Notes: generated from the sequence alone by a model not told the origin. A stretch of 64,000 nt of DNA from Candidatus Lokiarchaeota archaeon (GCA_014730275.1 WJIL01000014.1:1-64000), one strand, 5' to 3'; shown: positions 17,033 to 25,509, numbered from the stretch's first letter. Program-made: numbers and translations.

Positions 17033-18426
17033 TCTAACATCTCTCCAATTCTACGAACAGCTTCAATCAATACTTGCTTCTCTTGGCACAGAGCGATTCT
17101 GAAAAACGAAGAATAGCGGCGCCCATAGATTGTCCCTGGTACAATACACACCCCCTTTTCTTCAAGCAAATGCTCGGCAAAATCCACACTATCAAGTTCT
17201 TTATTCTGAAATTGTGGGAAGAAGTAGAATCCTCCGTCTGGAGGATAGAAGGAAACAGGCAGTTCTTTGAGCAATCCATTCATCGCTTTGGATCGTGATT
17301 CAATTACCCCCACGTTGTGTTTCACTTCATCCTTGCTATCTAACGCACCGAGACCAGAATACTGTACAAACTCTGGCACGCTAGTTAGTAGTAACCCTTG
17401 CAGCTTTGCCATCATATTGATTGTCTTAGTATTTGAAATAGCGAATCCCAGTCTGAAACCAGTCATTCCATACGTCTTGGAAAATGACTGCACACAGACA
17501 TAGCTGCACTTTGGGTGCTCTAGAATACTTGTGTAATGAGATTGAGTGAACCTTGAGTATACTTCATCGCTAAGTACAAAGATATCATGATCATTGGCAA
17601 GACCCACAATTCTCCTAAATACCGACTCATCCAGTACTTTTCCAGTTGGATTGGAAGGACTGTTCAAGATAATAGCCTTAGTTGTAGGATTAATCTGTTG
17701 TTCGAGTTCACTTATCTCTGGTTCCCAAAAGTCCTCAAGCTCAGTTGAAAGGGAAACAGGACGGCCACCTACCTCGGTAACGAATCGGGAGTATGCGGGA
17801 TAGGATGGCTCCAGAATTATGACTTCATCACCAGCTTGTACAACTGAAGATACTGCTAGAAAGAGTGCTAGCCTGCCTCCAGCTGTTACTATGACCTCGT
17901 CAGCTGAAATCTGTCTAGAATATCTCTGATTGAATACATCAGCAATCTTCCTTCTGAGTAGAAGGATTCCTTGGGATTCTGTATAACCCACATCACCTCT
18001 GCTCAAGGCCTTCATGAGTTTTCTTCTTGCTTGATTTGGAGGGGCAAAATCAGGCTCCCCAACCTCAAGATGGAGAATATGCTTTCCAGCATTGTTCATA
18101 CGCCTTGCCTTAGAAAAAATCTCAGCAACACTTGGGGGAGAATTAACTGGGTTTCTTTCCAATTGGACTTGGACAGACTCTTGGATTAGCTGATTGAGTA
18201 TTCTCAGGGCAAATCTGGCATCGAGATTTCGCCCACTGCACATTTCAATGACGTTATTCTGAAGGTGCCGCTCTACATCCCTGTTAATTACGGAGATACC
18301 CTCTCTTTCCTTCTCTTCAGAAACCTTCCGAACCAGTGAAAGGCGTTTATCAATTAGGGAAAAAATCTCATGCGTTGTTCGCTCTATTTCCTTTCTAAGG
18401 GAAGAAAGTCGTGAATTACTTCTCAT
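17029..18426 (-). CDS. Chorismate mutase-aminotransferase fusion
   Basis: Residues 1-90 form an AroQ-type helical chorismate mutase domain (LRKEIERTTHEIF, LIDKRLSLVRKV). From about residue 100 a class I PLP aminotransferase follows (LEVGEPDFAPP, SPSNPTG, and the PLP-Lys segment SFSKTYGMTGFR). The first domain makes prephenate. The second likely aminates prephenate or 4-hydroxyphenylpyruvate for tyrosine; which one is inference. It is the first gene of the nine-gene operon, with a long structured leader upstream. Prephenate dehydratase is not in the cluster. Confidence 0.9.
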   Translation of the reverse strand: MRSNSRLSSLRKEIERTTHEIFSLIDKRLSLVRKVSEEKEREGISVINRDVERHLQNNVIEMCSGRNLDARFALRILNQLIQESVQVQLERNPVNSPPSVAEIFSKARRMNNAGKHILHLEVGEPDFAPPNQARRKLMKALSRGDVGYTESQGILLLRRKIADVFNQRYSRQISADEVIVTAGGRLALFLAVSSVVQAGDEVIILEPSYPAYSRFVTEVGGRPVSLSTELEDFWEPEISELEQQINPTTKAIILNSPSNPTGKVLDESVFRRIVGLANDHDIFVLSDEVYSRFTQSHYTSILEHPKCSYVCVQSFSKTYGMTGFRLGFAISNTKTINMMAKLQGLLLTSVPEFVQYSGLGALDSKDEVKHNVGVIESRSKAMNGLLKELPVSFYPPDGGFYFFPQFQNKELDSVDFAEHLLEEKGVCIVPGTIYGRRYSSFFRIALCQEKQVLIEAVRRIGEMLE

Positions 18427-18433
18427 GGGTTAG

Positions 18434-18493
18434 TATCTCAGCTCCCTGTCTATTATCCAGAATACGGCTGGTATAGACAGTATAGCTGAGATA
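18434..18493 (-). promoter_or_regulatory. Long hairpin over the ribosome-binding region of the aro operon
   Basis: Read on the minus strand, a nearly continuous stem forms from three perfect arms: 10 bp (18434-18443 with 18484-18493), 8 bp (18446-18453 with 18473-18480) and 4 bp (18457-18460 with 18468-18471), separated by small internal loops. The 3' arm holds the GGGAG and GAG purine motifs that precede the ATG of the first operon gene by 15 and 10 nt. Folding would hide them and reduce translation. This suggests attenuation or a riboswitch-like control. Confidence 0.6.
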
Positions 18494-18657
18494 GTCAAGT
18501 GCGCCTGACCTAGAATGTAGTCGATGTGTGACCCTTGTTTGTTGGAGAGTTATGGAGTTGACTTTTGATATCATCGGAAAGCACCAGAAAGAATCTACCT
18601 TACAACCAAATGAAATGGCTGGTCGTGATCTCTCGGTGTTATGCACCATAGCTATAA

Positions 18658-18706
18658 GAACCACTATACAGAACGGGCTGTCCCGTCGAGTATAGCCAGA
18701 TGGTTC
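18658..18706 (-). promoter_or_regulatory. Second hairpin in the aro operon leader
   Basis: Three nested perfect arms are seen: GAACCA/TGGTTC (18658-18663 with 18701-18706), CTATAC/GTATAG (18664-18669 with 18690-18695) and ACGGG/CCCGT (18673-18677 with 18682-18686) closing a CTGT loop. One side carries a five-base bulge. It lies near the predicted 5' end of the transcript. It shares the element GTATAGC-x-x-AGAT with the start-proximal hairpin, so the two could form alternative pairs. Confidence 0.5.
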
Positions 18707-18755
18707 CAATTAGATGCATTGAGAGATTCACTAATTCAATTTCCCATACTTGTAT

Positions 18756-18764
18756 CTTTTATAC
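18756..18764 (-). promoter_or_regulatory. TATA box of the aro operon
   Basis: On the minus strand the sequence reads GAAAGTATAAAAG, a BRE-like purine run followed by a TATA element. Initiation about 25 bp downstream would give a start near 18733 and a leader of about 300 nt, unusually long for archaea. The rest of the gap 18427-18900 holds the two hairpins and no supported gene. Confidence 0.55.
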
Positions 18765-18900
18765 TTTCTCCCTAGAAAGGCCCTGTGTAAAAAGTCATAC
18801 CAACGTATCGGAGTGATTCATATTGTTGTTCCTGTTGTCAGGATACGTGCGTTTGAATAGCGAATTGACAGCTCATTTGAGCTTCTCACAACAATTCCGC

Positions 18901-19002
18901 CTACTTTTTCCACAGAGCCTCTAGAAAACCTTCATCAGTCCTTTTGCATACATTTTCAGCATAATCCAAGAATACCGCATTATCAAACAATCTTGGTTCC
19001 AT
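18901..19002 (-). CDS. 33-residue ORF coupled to pyroglutamyl peptidase
   Basis: The ATG (19000-19002) follows directly on the TAA of the peptidase gene. The product is 33 residues, acidic-amphipathic and helix-like (FDNAVFLDYAENVC, then FLEALWKK), and ends in TAG. The coupling and the protein-like composition argue for translation. It could also be the remnant of a longer reading frame. No family is recognised. Confidence 0.35.
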   Translation of the reverse strand: MEPRLFDNAVFLDYAENVCKRTDEGFLEALWKK

Positions 19003-19620
19003 TTACAGATGCATCAAAACAAGCCGAACAGCGCGGAGAGACATTTCAAACGGCATCGTGGGTAGACTCATTTTGTCATTCTCAATTGCCTGTTCAGGCA
19101 TACATGGAACATGAATGAAGCCGGCTTTGGAATCGTGCAATCCTCTGTCAATCATCTGGAGAACATGGAATAGAACAAGATTACAGCCATAGATTCCAGC
19201 ATCATAACTGATGTATGCGGGAATCCCGTTTTTTCGAAGTAATGAAACAAGCTGAGCCAAATCAAGATTCGAAAAATAGGCTGCAGGCGCGTCGGAATCG
19301 ATTACGTCAGTTGAAGGCTTATTCCCATAGTTATCTTCCCGCTTGGTGTTCACTGCATTTTTTGCAAGTCGCTCAAGCGAGATGGCAGCTCGACTTGCTT
19401 GCCCCATACAGAGAATCACGTCAGGTTTTATCGAGGTTACTAGAGACTTGATTCTCTCCGGCACGAATTTGTAATCCAGCGGCAATTCAACACCTTTGAC
19501 GACGTAGCTTCCAGTATCCTGCCCGTCTAATTCTTTGGCAATCTCTGCCGATGGATTGACTGAATATTCGTCAAATGGCTCATATCCTGTGACTAGAGCA
19601 ATTGGTGAATCAGGAGACAT
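19003..19620 (-). CDS. pcp: Pyroglutamyl-peptidase I (C15 family)
   Basis: The 205-residue cytosolic cysteine peptidase removes N-terminal pyroglutamate. The family motifs are VTGYEPFDEYSVNPS at the N-terminus, the catalytic Glu in SLERLAKN, the catalytic Cys in DAGIYGCNLVLFH, and the catalytic His in FIHVPCMPEQ. Length is normal. It precedes the aro operon on the same strand but has its own 3' end well before the aro TATA box. Confidence 0.92.
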   Translation of the reverse strand: MSPDSPIALVTGYEPFDEYSVNPSAEIAKELDGQDTGSYVVKGVELPLDYKFVPERIKSLVTSIKPDVILCMGQASRAAISLERLAKNAVNTKREDNYGNKPSTDVIDSDAPAAYFSNLDLAQLVSLLRKNGIPAYISYDAGIYGCNLVLFHVLQMIDRGLHDSKAGFIHVPCMPEQAIENDKMSLPTMPFEMSLRAVRLVLMHL

Positions 19621-19681
19621 ACTAATCTATGATTTAAATCAAGCATTAAACGGTTACTCTCTTCTGACCTGTATATCACTT

Positions 19682-20362
19682 TCAGATTGTAATCGCACGA
19701 ATCACAAACCAGCTGCCCAGACCTATCTGAAAGAGGCCGATTATCACATTTATGAGATTGATTCCACGCCAAGTCGCTTTTTGAGCAGCTGCATCCGTTG
19801 TTACAGCCAGAAATCCTCCGAATATGAAATCAGTAGAAATGTGTGTTAGGTAGATCAATGTACCAGCCAACAGGATGGTGCCAAGACCGACACTGAGCTC
19901 GGAAATAAGCATAGATACGTTAGCTACACCCACAGCAAACCACCAGAGCAAGAAATATGGTGAAAAGATGCTAACTACAATCCCCTGAGCTGTTGCCTCG
20001 ATGGCAGTAGAAGCAGTATCGTTATTCTCTTCGGTTTTGCCTGGATTCTCCTCTTTTGCCCGATAGTCACGTAGTGCTAAACCCCCGTATGCTACAATCA
20101 CAATCCCACCGAAGAAGAGCAGCATATCAATAGCGAAGGGCGTTAGGGAAATCATCTCGACACTGATAGCTAGTGCGAATACAATACCCAGCTCGACCAG
20201 CGCATGCCCAACCATTGGAAGTATGCCGTAGATCTTACCCTTCTTCGTTGCCTGCATAATCACAGCTGCGGAGAGGGGGCCTGGCGCCAGTGCCCCTGTA
20301 AGCGAGAGCAAGAACCAAGCCAGAAGAATTTGAAATATGCTCACAGTGGCAACTCCTGTCAT
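19682..20362 (-). CDS. LysE/RhtB-family exporter
   Basis: The 226-residue membrane protein has six hydrophobic helices. The first ends with GALAPGPLSAAVI, the LysE-family signature (PGP). Family members export amino acids or small solutes across the cytoplasmic membrane. A charged loop with RDYRAKEENPGKTEENND separates the two halves. The gene lies upstream of pcp on the same strand (61-bp gap) and might share its transcript. The substrate cannot be read from sequence. Confidence 0.8.
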   Translation of the reverse strand: MTGVATVSIFQILLAWFLLSLTGALAPGPLSAAVIMQATKKGKIYGILPMVGHALVELGIVFALAISVEMISLTPFAIDMLLFFGGIVIVAYGGLALRDYRAKEENPGKTEENNDTASTAIEATAQGIVVSIFSPYFLLWWFAVGVANVSMLISELSVGLGTILLAGTLIYLTHISTDFIFGGFLAVTTDAAAQKATWRGINLINVIIGLFQIGLGSWFVIRAITI

Positions 20363-20457
20363 ACCTCCCCTGTTTAAATAGAAAACTCTGACGATATGGA
20401 TGCGCCATAGTTGTATTACAAATCATACAACACGGTGTCTCAGACCCTCTAGAACTC

Positions 20458-20690
20458 CTAATGGATTTCTGGGTGAGCCAAACGCATTCGCTCAAGAGTG
20501 GTTTGGCTATGAAACAGGTACAAGTCTTCCTGCCCTTTGATAAGACCGTGGAAGTCTGCAACTGTTTGGTAGAATTCCCCTACTGGTCATGAACATAGTT
20601 GTGATAGATGTAGCGACCACCATCATGTTTCGGATCAAGAAACTGACAAGAATCTCGGATAAATCGGAAACTTGGAGGTATGTAACCACT
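20458..20690 (-). pseudogene. Possible frameshifted remnant of an unknown gene
   Basis: Two adjacent minus-strand frames carry protein-like text that joins if one C is restored near 20586. Upstream: FRFIRDSCQFLDPKHDGGRYIYHNYVHD. Downstream: VGEFYQTVADFHGLIKG, then QEDLYLFHSQTTLERM, ending at TAG 20458-20460. The family is not recognised and no N-terminus is visible. The rest of the gap 20363-20924 contains only a 16-codon ORF with a good ribosome site (ATG near 20745), which I do not call. Confidence 0.3.
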
Positions 20691-20924
20691 TTCAAGCAAC
20701 CAGAGAGAGCAAGTCTCTATCACAAAGAGGAAAAAGGAGAAAATATGGCAAAGCAAAAACCTGAAAAGGAACAAAAAGTTGACCCTCACACATAGGAAAG
20801 TGAAGCAAAATAAAGCCTCATAAGCCTCCTTTTGCGCATTTATTTCAAATGGAAAAGTGCTTTAAGCGACCACGCAGACACGATGAAAAACAAGGCGTAC
20901 GGGCTACCTAGAGGTATGAGCTGA

Positions 20925-22673
20925 ATGGAACAGGAAGAACAAGAAAATTCAGAAGTCAAGCGAGAGGTAGGCGTTTATACTCTGATCGCCATAGGCGTAG
21001 GCGGGACGTTAGGCGCCTCAATTTTTGCAATACTTGGATATGCTGCTGGAATGGCAGGCCCTTCTGTGGTGCTTTCATTTCTTATTGGCGGTCTCCTCAC
21101 CGTTTTGGTAGGACTAACCTACTCCGAGCTTTCATCCACCTTTCCAGAGTCCGGCGGGGGTTACACTTTTGCCAAGAAAGCGTATGGCGGATTACCGGCA
21201 TTTCTAACAGGTTGGCTTATGGCCTTCTCCAATATCGTATTTGGTGCACTTAGCGCACTTGGTTTTGCCCAGATCATTGGTTTCGTCGCTGGGATACCCT
21301 ATATCATGCAGATTCCAATAGCACTTGCATTGTTGCTCCTATTCACCGTCCTGAATTTCCGAGGGATTGAAGAATCGGGGCGAACGCAAATTATCCTTGT
21401 TGTAGTCTTAATTATTGGTTTTGCTATATTCACCGGCATAAGTGCGTTTTTCGTGTCTGAAGCAAACTTGCAACCATTTATGCCAGCTGGCTGGCCAGGT
21501 ATAATCGAAGCAACATCGTTCACATTCGTTTCCTATTTCGGTTTTGAGACAATTGCAACAGTAAGTGGAGAGGCAAGTGAACCGGGTAAGGATATTGCAG
21601 TTGCCACAATGGCTTCAGTCCTGATATGCACTGTTATTTTCGTTTCCATTGCATGGGTTGCAATCGGAGTTGTTGGCGGAGATGCGTTAGCAGCAGCAGT
21701 CTCTCCATTGATGCTTGTAGGTGAAGAAGCATTTGGCCTTGGAGGAATCGCTCTAGTTGGAGTTGTTGGAGCAATCGCTACGCTATCAAGTTTGAATACA
21801 TCCCTACTGGCCTCATCACGGATTGTATTTGCCCTGGCAAGAGATGGATTCATGCCAGATCGGGTCTCAAAAACAAACGAGAATGGGGTGCCAGTAGCCG
21901 CTTTAATTCTTGCCGCTGCACTCATGGCGGTTTTCGTTTCCACAGGCGTTGTAGAATACGTTGCACATGTTGCAGACTTCAATCTATTTGTGGCGCTTAT
22001 TCTCGTTACGATTAGTCTCCTCTTTTTAAGACGGAAAAGAGCAGTTTTGGAAAGACCCTTCAAGAGCCCACGAATCACAGCCCCTCTGTCCGCAATAGCT
22101 CTTGGATTTTTCCTACTCTTTCTCAACAATGTAGCCATTGCTACAGGAGTAGCAATCGTATTTGTAGGTATAATCATCTACCTCATGAAAATCACGCCTA
22201 GAGCAAATAGAGCGCTCACGCTTGGAGGAATCTCAGGAGCTGCTGGCTATGCGCTGTTATTTGTAATGTGGATCGGAGATTGGAGTCTAGTGTGGAATAC
22301 TGGAACCCTCGAACTAGAGCTAGCACCGTTTCTTACAGTTGGCTCTGTGGCTCTGCTTTTCACCAGCTTGCTGTGCGCAATTCCCCTAGGCAGATTATTT
22401 GTAGGTGATGAATCCATTGATCCAGCATCTCCAACCCTTCATCGAGTGAAAATATTCGAAGACATCATTGCAGCAATAACGATTATCTTTGGAGTATTTG
22501 CTCTTGGTGCCTTCTACATCGTGTTCCACGGAGGCGTCACTTTTCCAGCAATGGGCGAAATGGCAGTTGGATATAGACTCCTTCTAATCCTATCGTTAGT
22601 GGGATATGCCTTTAGTGCTATTATTGCAGGAATAGTCCTTTGGCAGAGGAAATATGCAACTATGGAGGAATAA
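20925..22673 (+). CDS. APC-superfamily amino acid permease
   Basis: The 582-residue protein has about 12-14 transmembrane helices. The N-terminal helix carries GVGGTLGASIFAILG, the substrate-site glycine motif of APC transporters, and FPESGGGYTFAKKAYGG follows helix 2, as is typical. The protein is longer than common APC permeases because extra C-terminal helices follow residue 430. It likely imports amino acids by cation or antiport coupling. A coiled-coil membrane protein gene follows 15 bp downstream, so the two are probably co-transcribed. Confidence 0.85.
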   Translation: MEQEEQENSEVKREVGVYTLIAIGVGGTLGASIFAILGYAAGMAGPSVVLSFLIGGLLTVLVGLTYSELSSTFPESGGGYTFAKKAYGGLPAFLTGWLMAFSNIVFGALSALGFAQIIGFVAGIPYIMQIPIALALLLLFTVLNFRGIEESGRTQIILVVVLIIGFAIFTGISAFFVSEANLQPFMPAGWPGIIEATSFTFVSYFGFETIATVSGEASEPGKDIAVATMASVLICTVIFVSIAWVAIGVVGGDALAAAVSPLMLVGEEAFGLGGIALVGVVGAIATLSSLNTSLLASSRIVFALARDGFMPDRVSKTNENGVPVAALILAAALMAVFVSTGVVEYVAHVADFNLFVALILVTISLLFLRRKRAVLERPFKSPRITAPLSAIALGFFLLFLNNVAIATGVAIVFVGIIIYLMKITPRANRALTLGGISGAAGYALLFVMWIGDWSLVWNTGTLELELAPFLTVGSVALLFTSLLCAIPLGRLFVGDESIDPASPTLHRVKIFEDIIAAITIIFGVFALGAFYIVFHGGVTFPAMGEMAVGYRLLLILSLVGYAFSAIIAGIVLWQRKYATMEE

Positions 22674-22688
22674 CAGAAGCGAGGAGAG

Positions 22689-23420
22689 ATGAGTATGAAC
22701 AATAATGAAATCAAACAAACAGAAGATGAGCTTAAGCGTTTACAGAATAAAACCAAGAAGCTCGAACGCGAATTAGAAAGCAAAGAGTCCGAAATTGAAA
22801 AAGAGACCAGAGAACGAATCGCTGACCAGCTAAGAGATATGGGAGAAGAAGAAGCAAGCCTAAAAATACACTTGCAAGACCTTCGCAAAGCTCCCGAGTC
22901 AGGTCAAAAGATCAGAGATCGTGTAGATAATCTCAGAATGGAACTTGAAAAGTTAGTGACCGAAATGAAAGACATGGTGAAGCAAGAAGAGCAAGACAAA
23001 GAAAAGGAAGCCGAAGAAACTGAGGATTCTCAAGAGGGGCAAGCTGAAGAAGATACAGAAAAGGAAGAAGAAGCCATAAGCTCAGACGAAAGAGCGGCAC
23101 TAATTGATCAGAAATGCGAGAAAGCAATGAGTATGCAAAAGACCTTAGAGGATAGAATAAAGCAATTTGACAGGATAGATAGAGAGCTATCCACAAAACT
23201 CGAAATTCTCGAATCTCGGAGACTGGTCAAGTCTATACGTGTCTGGTTTGGGGGTTTCATGATTTTCATTGGCGGAATGGTCATAACAGCCGGCCTCCTT
23301 CTGACCCTTTCCACCGAGGAATTCCCGTTCCTATATTCGATGTTCGATGATTTCTTCAATCCCATGCTTGTCTTCATGGGCATCGTTATGGTCCTTTCCG
23401 GATTTCTGCAACAAGCATAA
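22689..23420 (+). CDS. Long coiled-coil protein with a C-terminal membrane hairpin
   Basis: Residues 1-170 are very rich in Glu and Lys with heptad spacing (LKRLQNKTKKLERELESKE and similar). An acidic low-complexity stretch (about 100-130) and a second coiled coil follow. Two hydrophobic segments at residues 183-205 and 218-240 anchor the end in the membrane. The GAGGAGAG ribosome site lies before ATG 22689. It sits just downstream of the APC permease and may scaffold or regulate it. No family is recognised. Confidence 0.65.
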   Translation: MSMNNNEIKQTEDELKRLQNKTKKLERELESKESEIEKETRERIADQLRDMGEEEASLKIHLQDLRKAPESGQKIRDRVDNLRMELEKLVTEMKDMVKQEEQDKEKEAEETEDSQEGQAEEDTEKEEEAISSDERAALIDQKCEKAMSMQKTLEDRIKQFDRIDRELSTKLEILESRRLVKSIRVWFGGFMIFIGGMVITAGLLLTLSTEEFPFLYSMFDDFFNPMLVFMGIVMVLSGFLQQA

Positions 23421-23450
23421 ACCAAGGGACCATGTCGAACCCCCTTGGTT
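23420..23450 (+). terminator. Hairpin after the APC/coiled-coil operon
   Basis: AACCAAGGG (23420-23428) and CCCTTGGTT (23442-23450) form a perfect 9-bp stem with a 13-nt loop, beginning at the last base of the stop codon of the preceding gene. A transcript-end or 3' stability structure is likely. Confidence 0.5.
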
Positions 23451-23558
23451 CATTAGACGGCTAGGGCTTTGTCAAATATCTTAAAGTAGGACAGTATACG
23501 GAAAACAAACAAAAAAGGCTCAGAGCAAATCACGACAATATCTAGTAGAGCTGATACT

Positions 23559-24002
23559 ATGAGCGAAGAATCTTCTGAGATCTTTCTACCCCGTATAACT
23601 GAGCTCATTCATATTTATTGCAAGAAGCATGCCGGTTCAATATCGGAAGAATCCATTGAAGAATTCAAGATGATCATGCAGATTCTTCAAGATGATATCG
23701 AGGCGATTACCGATTCATATCCAAGGGAATCCGCTCAATTCTTCCAAATACGTTCCACGCCATCCAAAATTGAGCAAGCTTTGGACATGAATAGGCCTAC
23801 GAAGAGGATGATATACAATACCCTCAGGTCAGTCATGATCGCACTTTACGTCGGTGGCAAGAAGCAAAGCCAAGAGGAGTATGACCAATCAGAGTTTGCA
23901 GAGCTGGAGCCAGGAACCCGAATGGTTGGATTCAAAGCGTTAGCAAATCTAGCAGAGCTGCTTCACAAGAAAGCTGTTGAAGGAGATATTGCTCTTCATT
24001 AG
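23559..24002 (+). CDS. Hypothetical helical protein, 147 residues
   Basis: A soluble, mostly alpha-helical protein without membrane segments or cysteine motifs (one Cys only). The first half is acidic (EESIEEFKMIMQILQDDIEAI). The middle has a basic patch, NRPTKRMIYNTLRS, and the tail is MVGFKALANLAELLHKKA. It stands alone between hairpins and gaps. I do not recognise the family, and partners cannot be inferred from the neighbours. Confidence 0.55.
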   Translation: MSEESSEIFLPRITELIHIYCKKHAGSISEESIEEFKMIMQILQDDIEAITDSYPRESAQFFQIRSTPSKIEQALDMNRPTKRMIYNTLRSVMIALYVGGKKQSQEEYDQSEFAELEPGTRMVGFKALANLAELLHKKAVEGDIALH

Positions 24003-24196
24003 CACCCACAGCTCGGTTACCATCTCATTAGACAGTCATAATGAATAGCGTTGCAGTCATTCTCGGTGAGAATCATACAAGCCGATATTTTCACGGTGCC
24101 AATCGAGTATTGCCCCGATATCACGACATTCTAAATTCCTCTCGCTGTTAAGAAGGGTTAACAAGTTAATCTAATCAGAGAGGATGGCAGTAACCG

Positions 24197-24505
24197 ATGA
24201 AGAAAGGAAACAAGAACAAGCTCATCAAGGGTTTGACTGAACACGATGTACTAACCTGGGAAGAAGAAAAGATGAAATATCAGAAGAGGATGGGTCGAAA
24301 AGTTACTGATCTTGAATTCTTCAGGTACTTGTTAATGTCCTCATCACGGCCAGTTATTTCCTCAAAGGAGGGCGTCAGCTCGAAGTCACTTACGGGTGAA
24401 GGGCCGATTTATGATAAGAAGAAGGAGCTGTTACGACCATACAGTACCCATTCAGATGAGTTTGAGAACACATCAGCACCACAGGAAAGCAAGAAGGGGT
24501 CCTGA
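24197..24505 (+). CDS. Small basic hypothetical protein, 102 residues
   Basis: The product begins with Lys-rich MKKGNKNKLIKGLTEHDV, then a short helix (EEEKMKYQKRMGRKV) and a hydrophilic tail rich in Ser. There is no membrane segment. The N-terminal 50 residues look structured, and the rest appears disordered. A GAGAGGATGG purine stretch precedes the ATG at the right distance. Function unknown; the charge would suit nucleic-acid binding, which is inference. Confidence 0.45.
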   Translation: MKKGNKNKLIKGLTEHDVLTWEEEKMKYQKRMGRKVTDLEFFRYLLMSSSRPVISSKEGVSSKSLTGEGPIYDKKKELLRPYSTHSDEFENTSAPQESKKGS

Positions 24506-24526
24506 GCTCCCGACCGAGACTAGGGA

Positions 24527-24550
24527 CCATTTGGTCGCAACCTTTATAAG
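24527..24550 (+). promoter_or_regulatory. Promoter with adjacent palindrome upstream of the ArsR-like gene
   Basis: The perfect palindrome GACCATTTGGTC (24527-24538) sits directly before a TATA box, CTTTATAAG (24542-24550). A dimeric winged-helix protein binding the palindrome would compete with transcription factor B. The next gene downstream encodes such a protein, so autoregulation is plausible. Confidence 0.45.
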
Positions 24551-24743
24551 TGAAATCTGATAAGAAATGGATGGAAGAACTGAAGGCAGAACAATTGACG
24601 GGTACGAGCATTTCTCAGTTCTGATAGCGACCTTACTTATTCCCACCTAGAAACCAAACGCAGTAGATGAGCTTAGGTAAGGACAAAAACAGAATCTGAG
24701 TTGAGTAAAGACCCTTCAAAGACAACATAAACGCAGGTGATGA

Positions 24744-25409
24744 GTGATGCCCAGGAAGGATGCTGGTGAGCTCGATACGTTATTCAAAGCATTGGGCCAC
24801 ATTACAAGACGTAGAATCCTACGACTTCTTGCCCGAGGACCACGATATCCATACGAACTAAGCAAGTTACTAGATGTAAATCGCCGCGTTGTCCTCAAGC
24901 ATCTCGAATCGCTAGAGAACGCAGGACTCGTTGAACAACAGCCGGGCGAGAGCGATCTTGGACCTGACAGGATATACTATCATCTGAAAATGGGGTTTGG
25001 TCTATCGACAACAGTACTTCCTGATTCATTTCTCGTAGAACTCAAACGTTCCAGCAAGGAAATCTATCCCCTTGAAGAAGAACCAAAGCGTGAATCCAAA
25101 GAAGCAGATATAGAAGAAATAGAAAGGCTTCTTTCTGAGTTGGGATCTATTAAGCAGAAGCTAGATGACCTTGAAAAGAGGAAAATGGAACTGGTCAAGG
25201 AACGTGGCAAAATCGTACGAAAGATTGATGCAATCATGGAACAATGTAGATTGAGTCGGGAAGATTGCAGACATCTAAGAAGTCTCATTGACCCGGTAAT
25301 CGCAAAAGAATATGGAAGAGCACGACGCGCTCAGTCATGGTCTGAGGTATTTGAAGAAGCCATGAAGATGTTTCGAAGTATGTTTCCTGACGAACAAGAT
25401 GCACAATGA
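24744..25409 (+). CDS. ArsR-type winged-helix regulator with C-terminal coiled coil
   Basis: Residues 10-85 form a winged HTH of the ArsR class: LFKALGHITRRRILRLLARG, YELSKLLDVNRRVVLKHLE, then a wing with GLVEQ and RIYYHLK. From about residue 115 a long charged coiled coil follows (IEEIERLLSELGSIKQ, LEKRKMELVKER), likely for dimerisation, with two Cys at residues 172 and 178. No metal-binding ELCVCDL motif is present. The start is GTG 24744 or ATG 24747. A terminator lies about 100 bp downstream. Confidence 0.8.
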   Translation: MMPRKDAGELDTLFKALGHITRRRILRLLARGPRYPYELSKLLDVNRRVVLKHLESLENAGLVEQQPGESDLGPDRIYYHLKMGFGLSTTVLPDSFLVELKRSSKEIYPLEEEPKRESKEADIEEIERLLSELGSIKQKLDDLEKRKMELVKERGKIVRKIDAIMEQCRLSREDCRHLRSLIDPVIAKEYGRARRAQSWSEVFEEAMKMFRSMFPDEQDAQ

Positions 25410-25509
25410 TAAGTCCATTTGTCTTCAGAATGTGTTATGAATTATTTCTGCGAATGCAATTCATTCGTAATAGTGTTTCTTGCCCGTAGAAAGAAATAGT
25501 GTATGAATT

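Noticed and set aside
18416-18709. 97-codon leader ORF of the aro operon as a gene
   Set aside because: TTG start without a ribosome site, no protein-like pattern, and it coincides with the hairpins; kept only as a possible attenuator reading frame.
20580-20795. Overlapping short ORFs on both strands (68 and 69 codons)
   Set aside because: Low-complexity, hydrophobic or basic translations that overlap each other; only the joined minus-strand segment looks protein-like and is reported as tentative.
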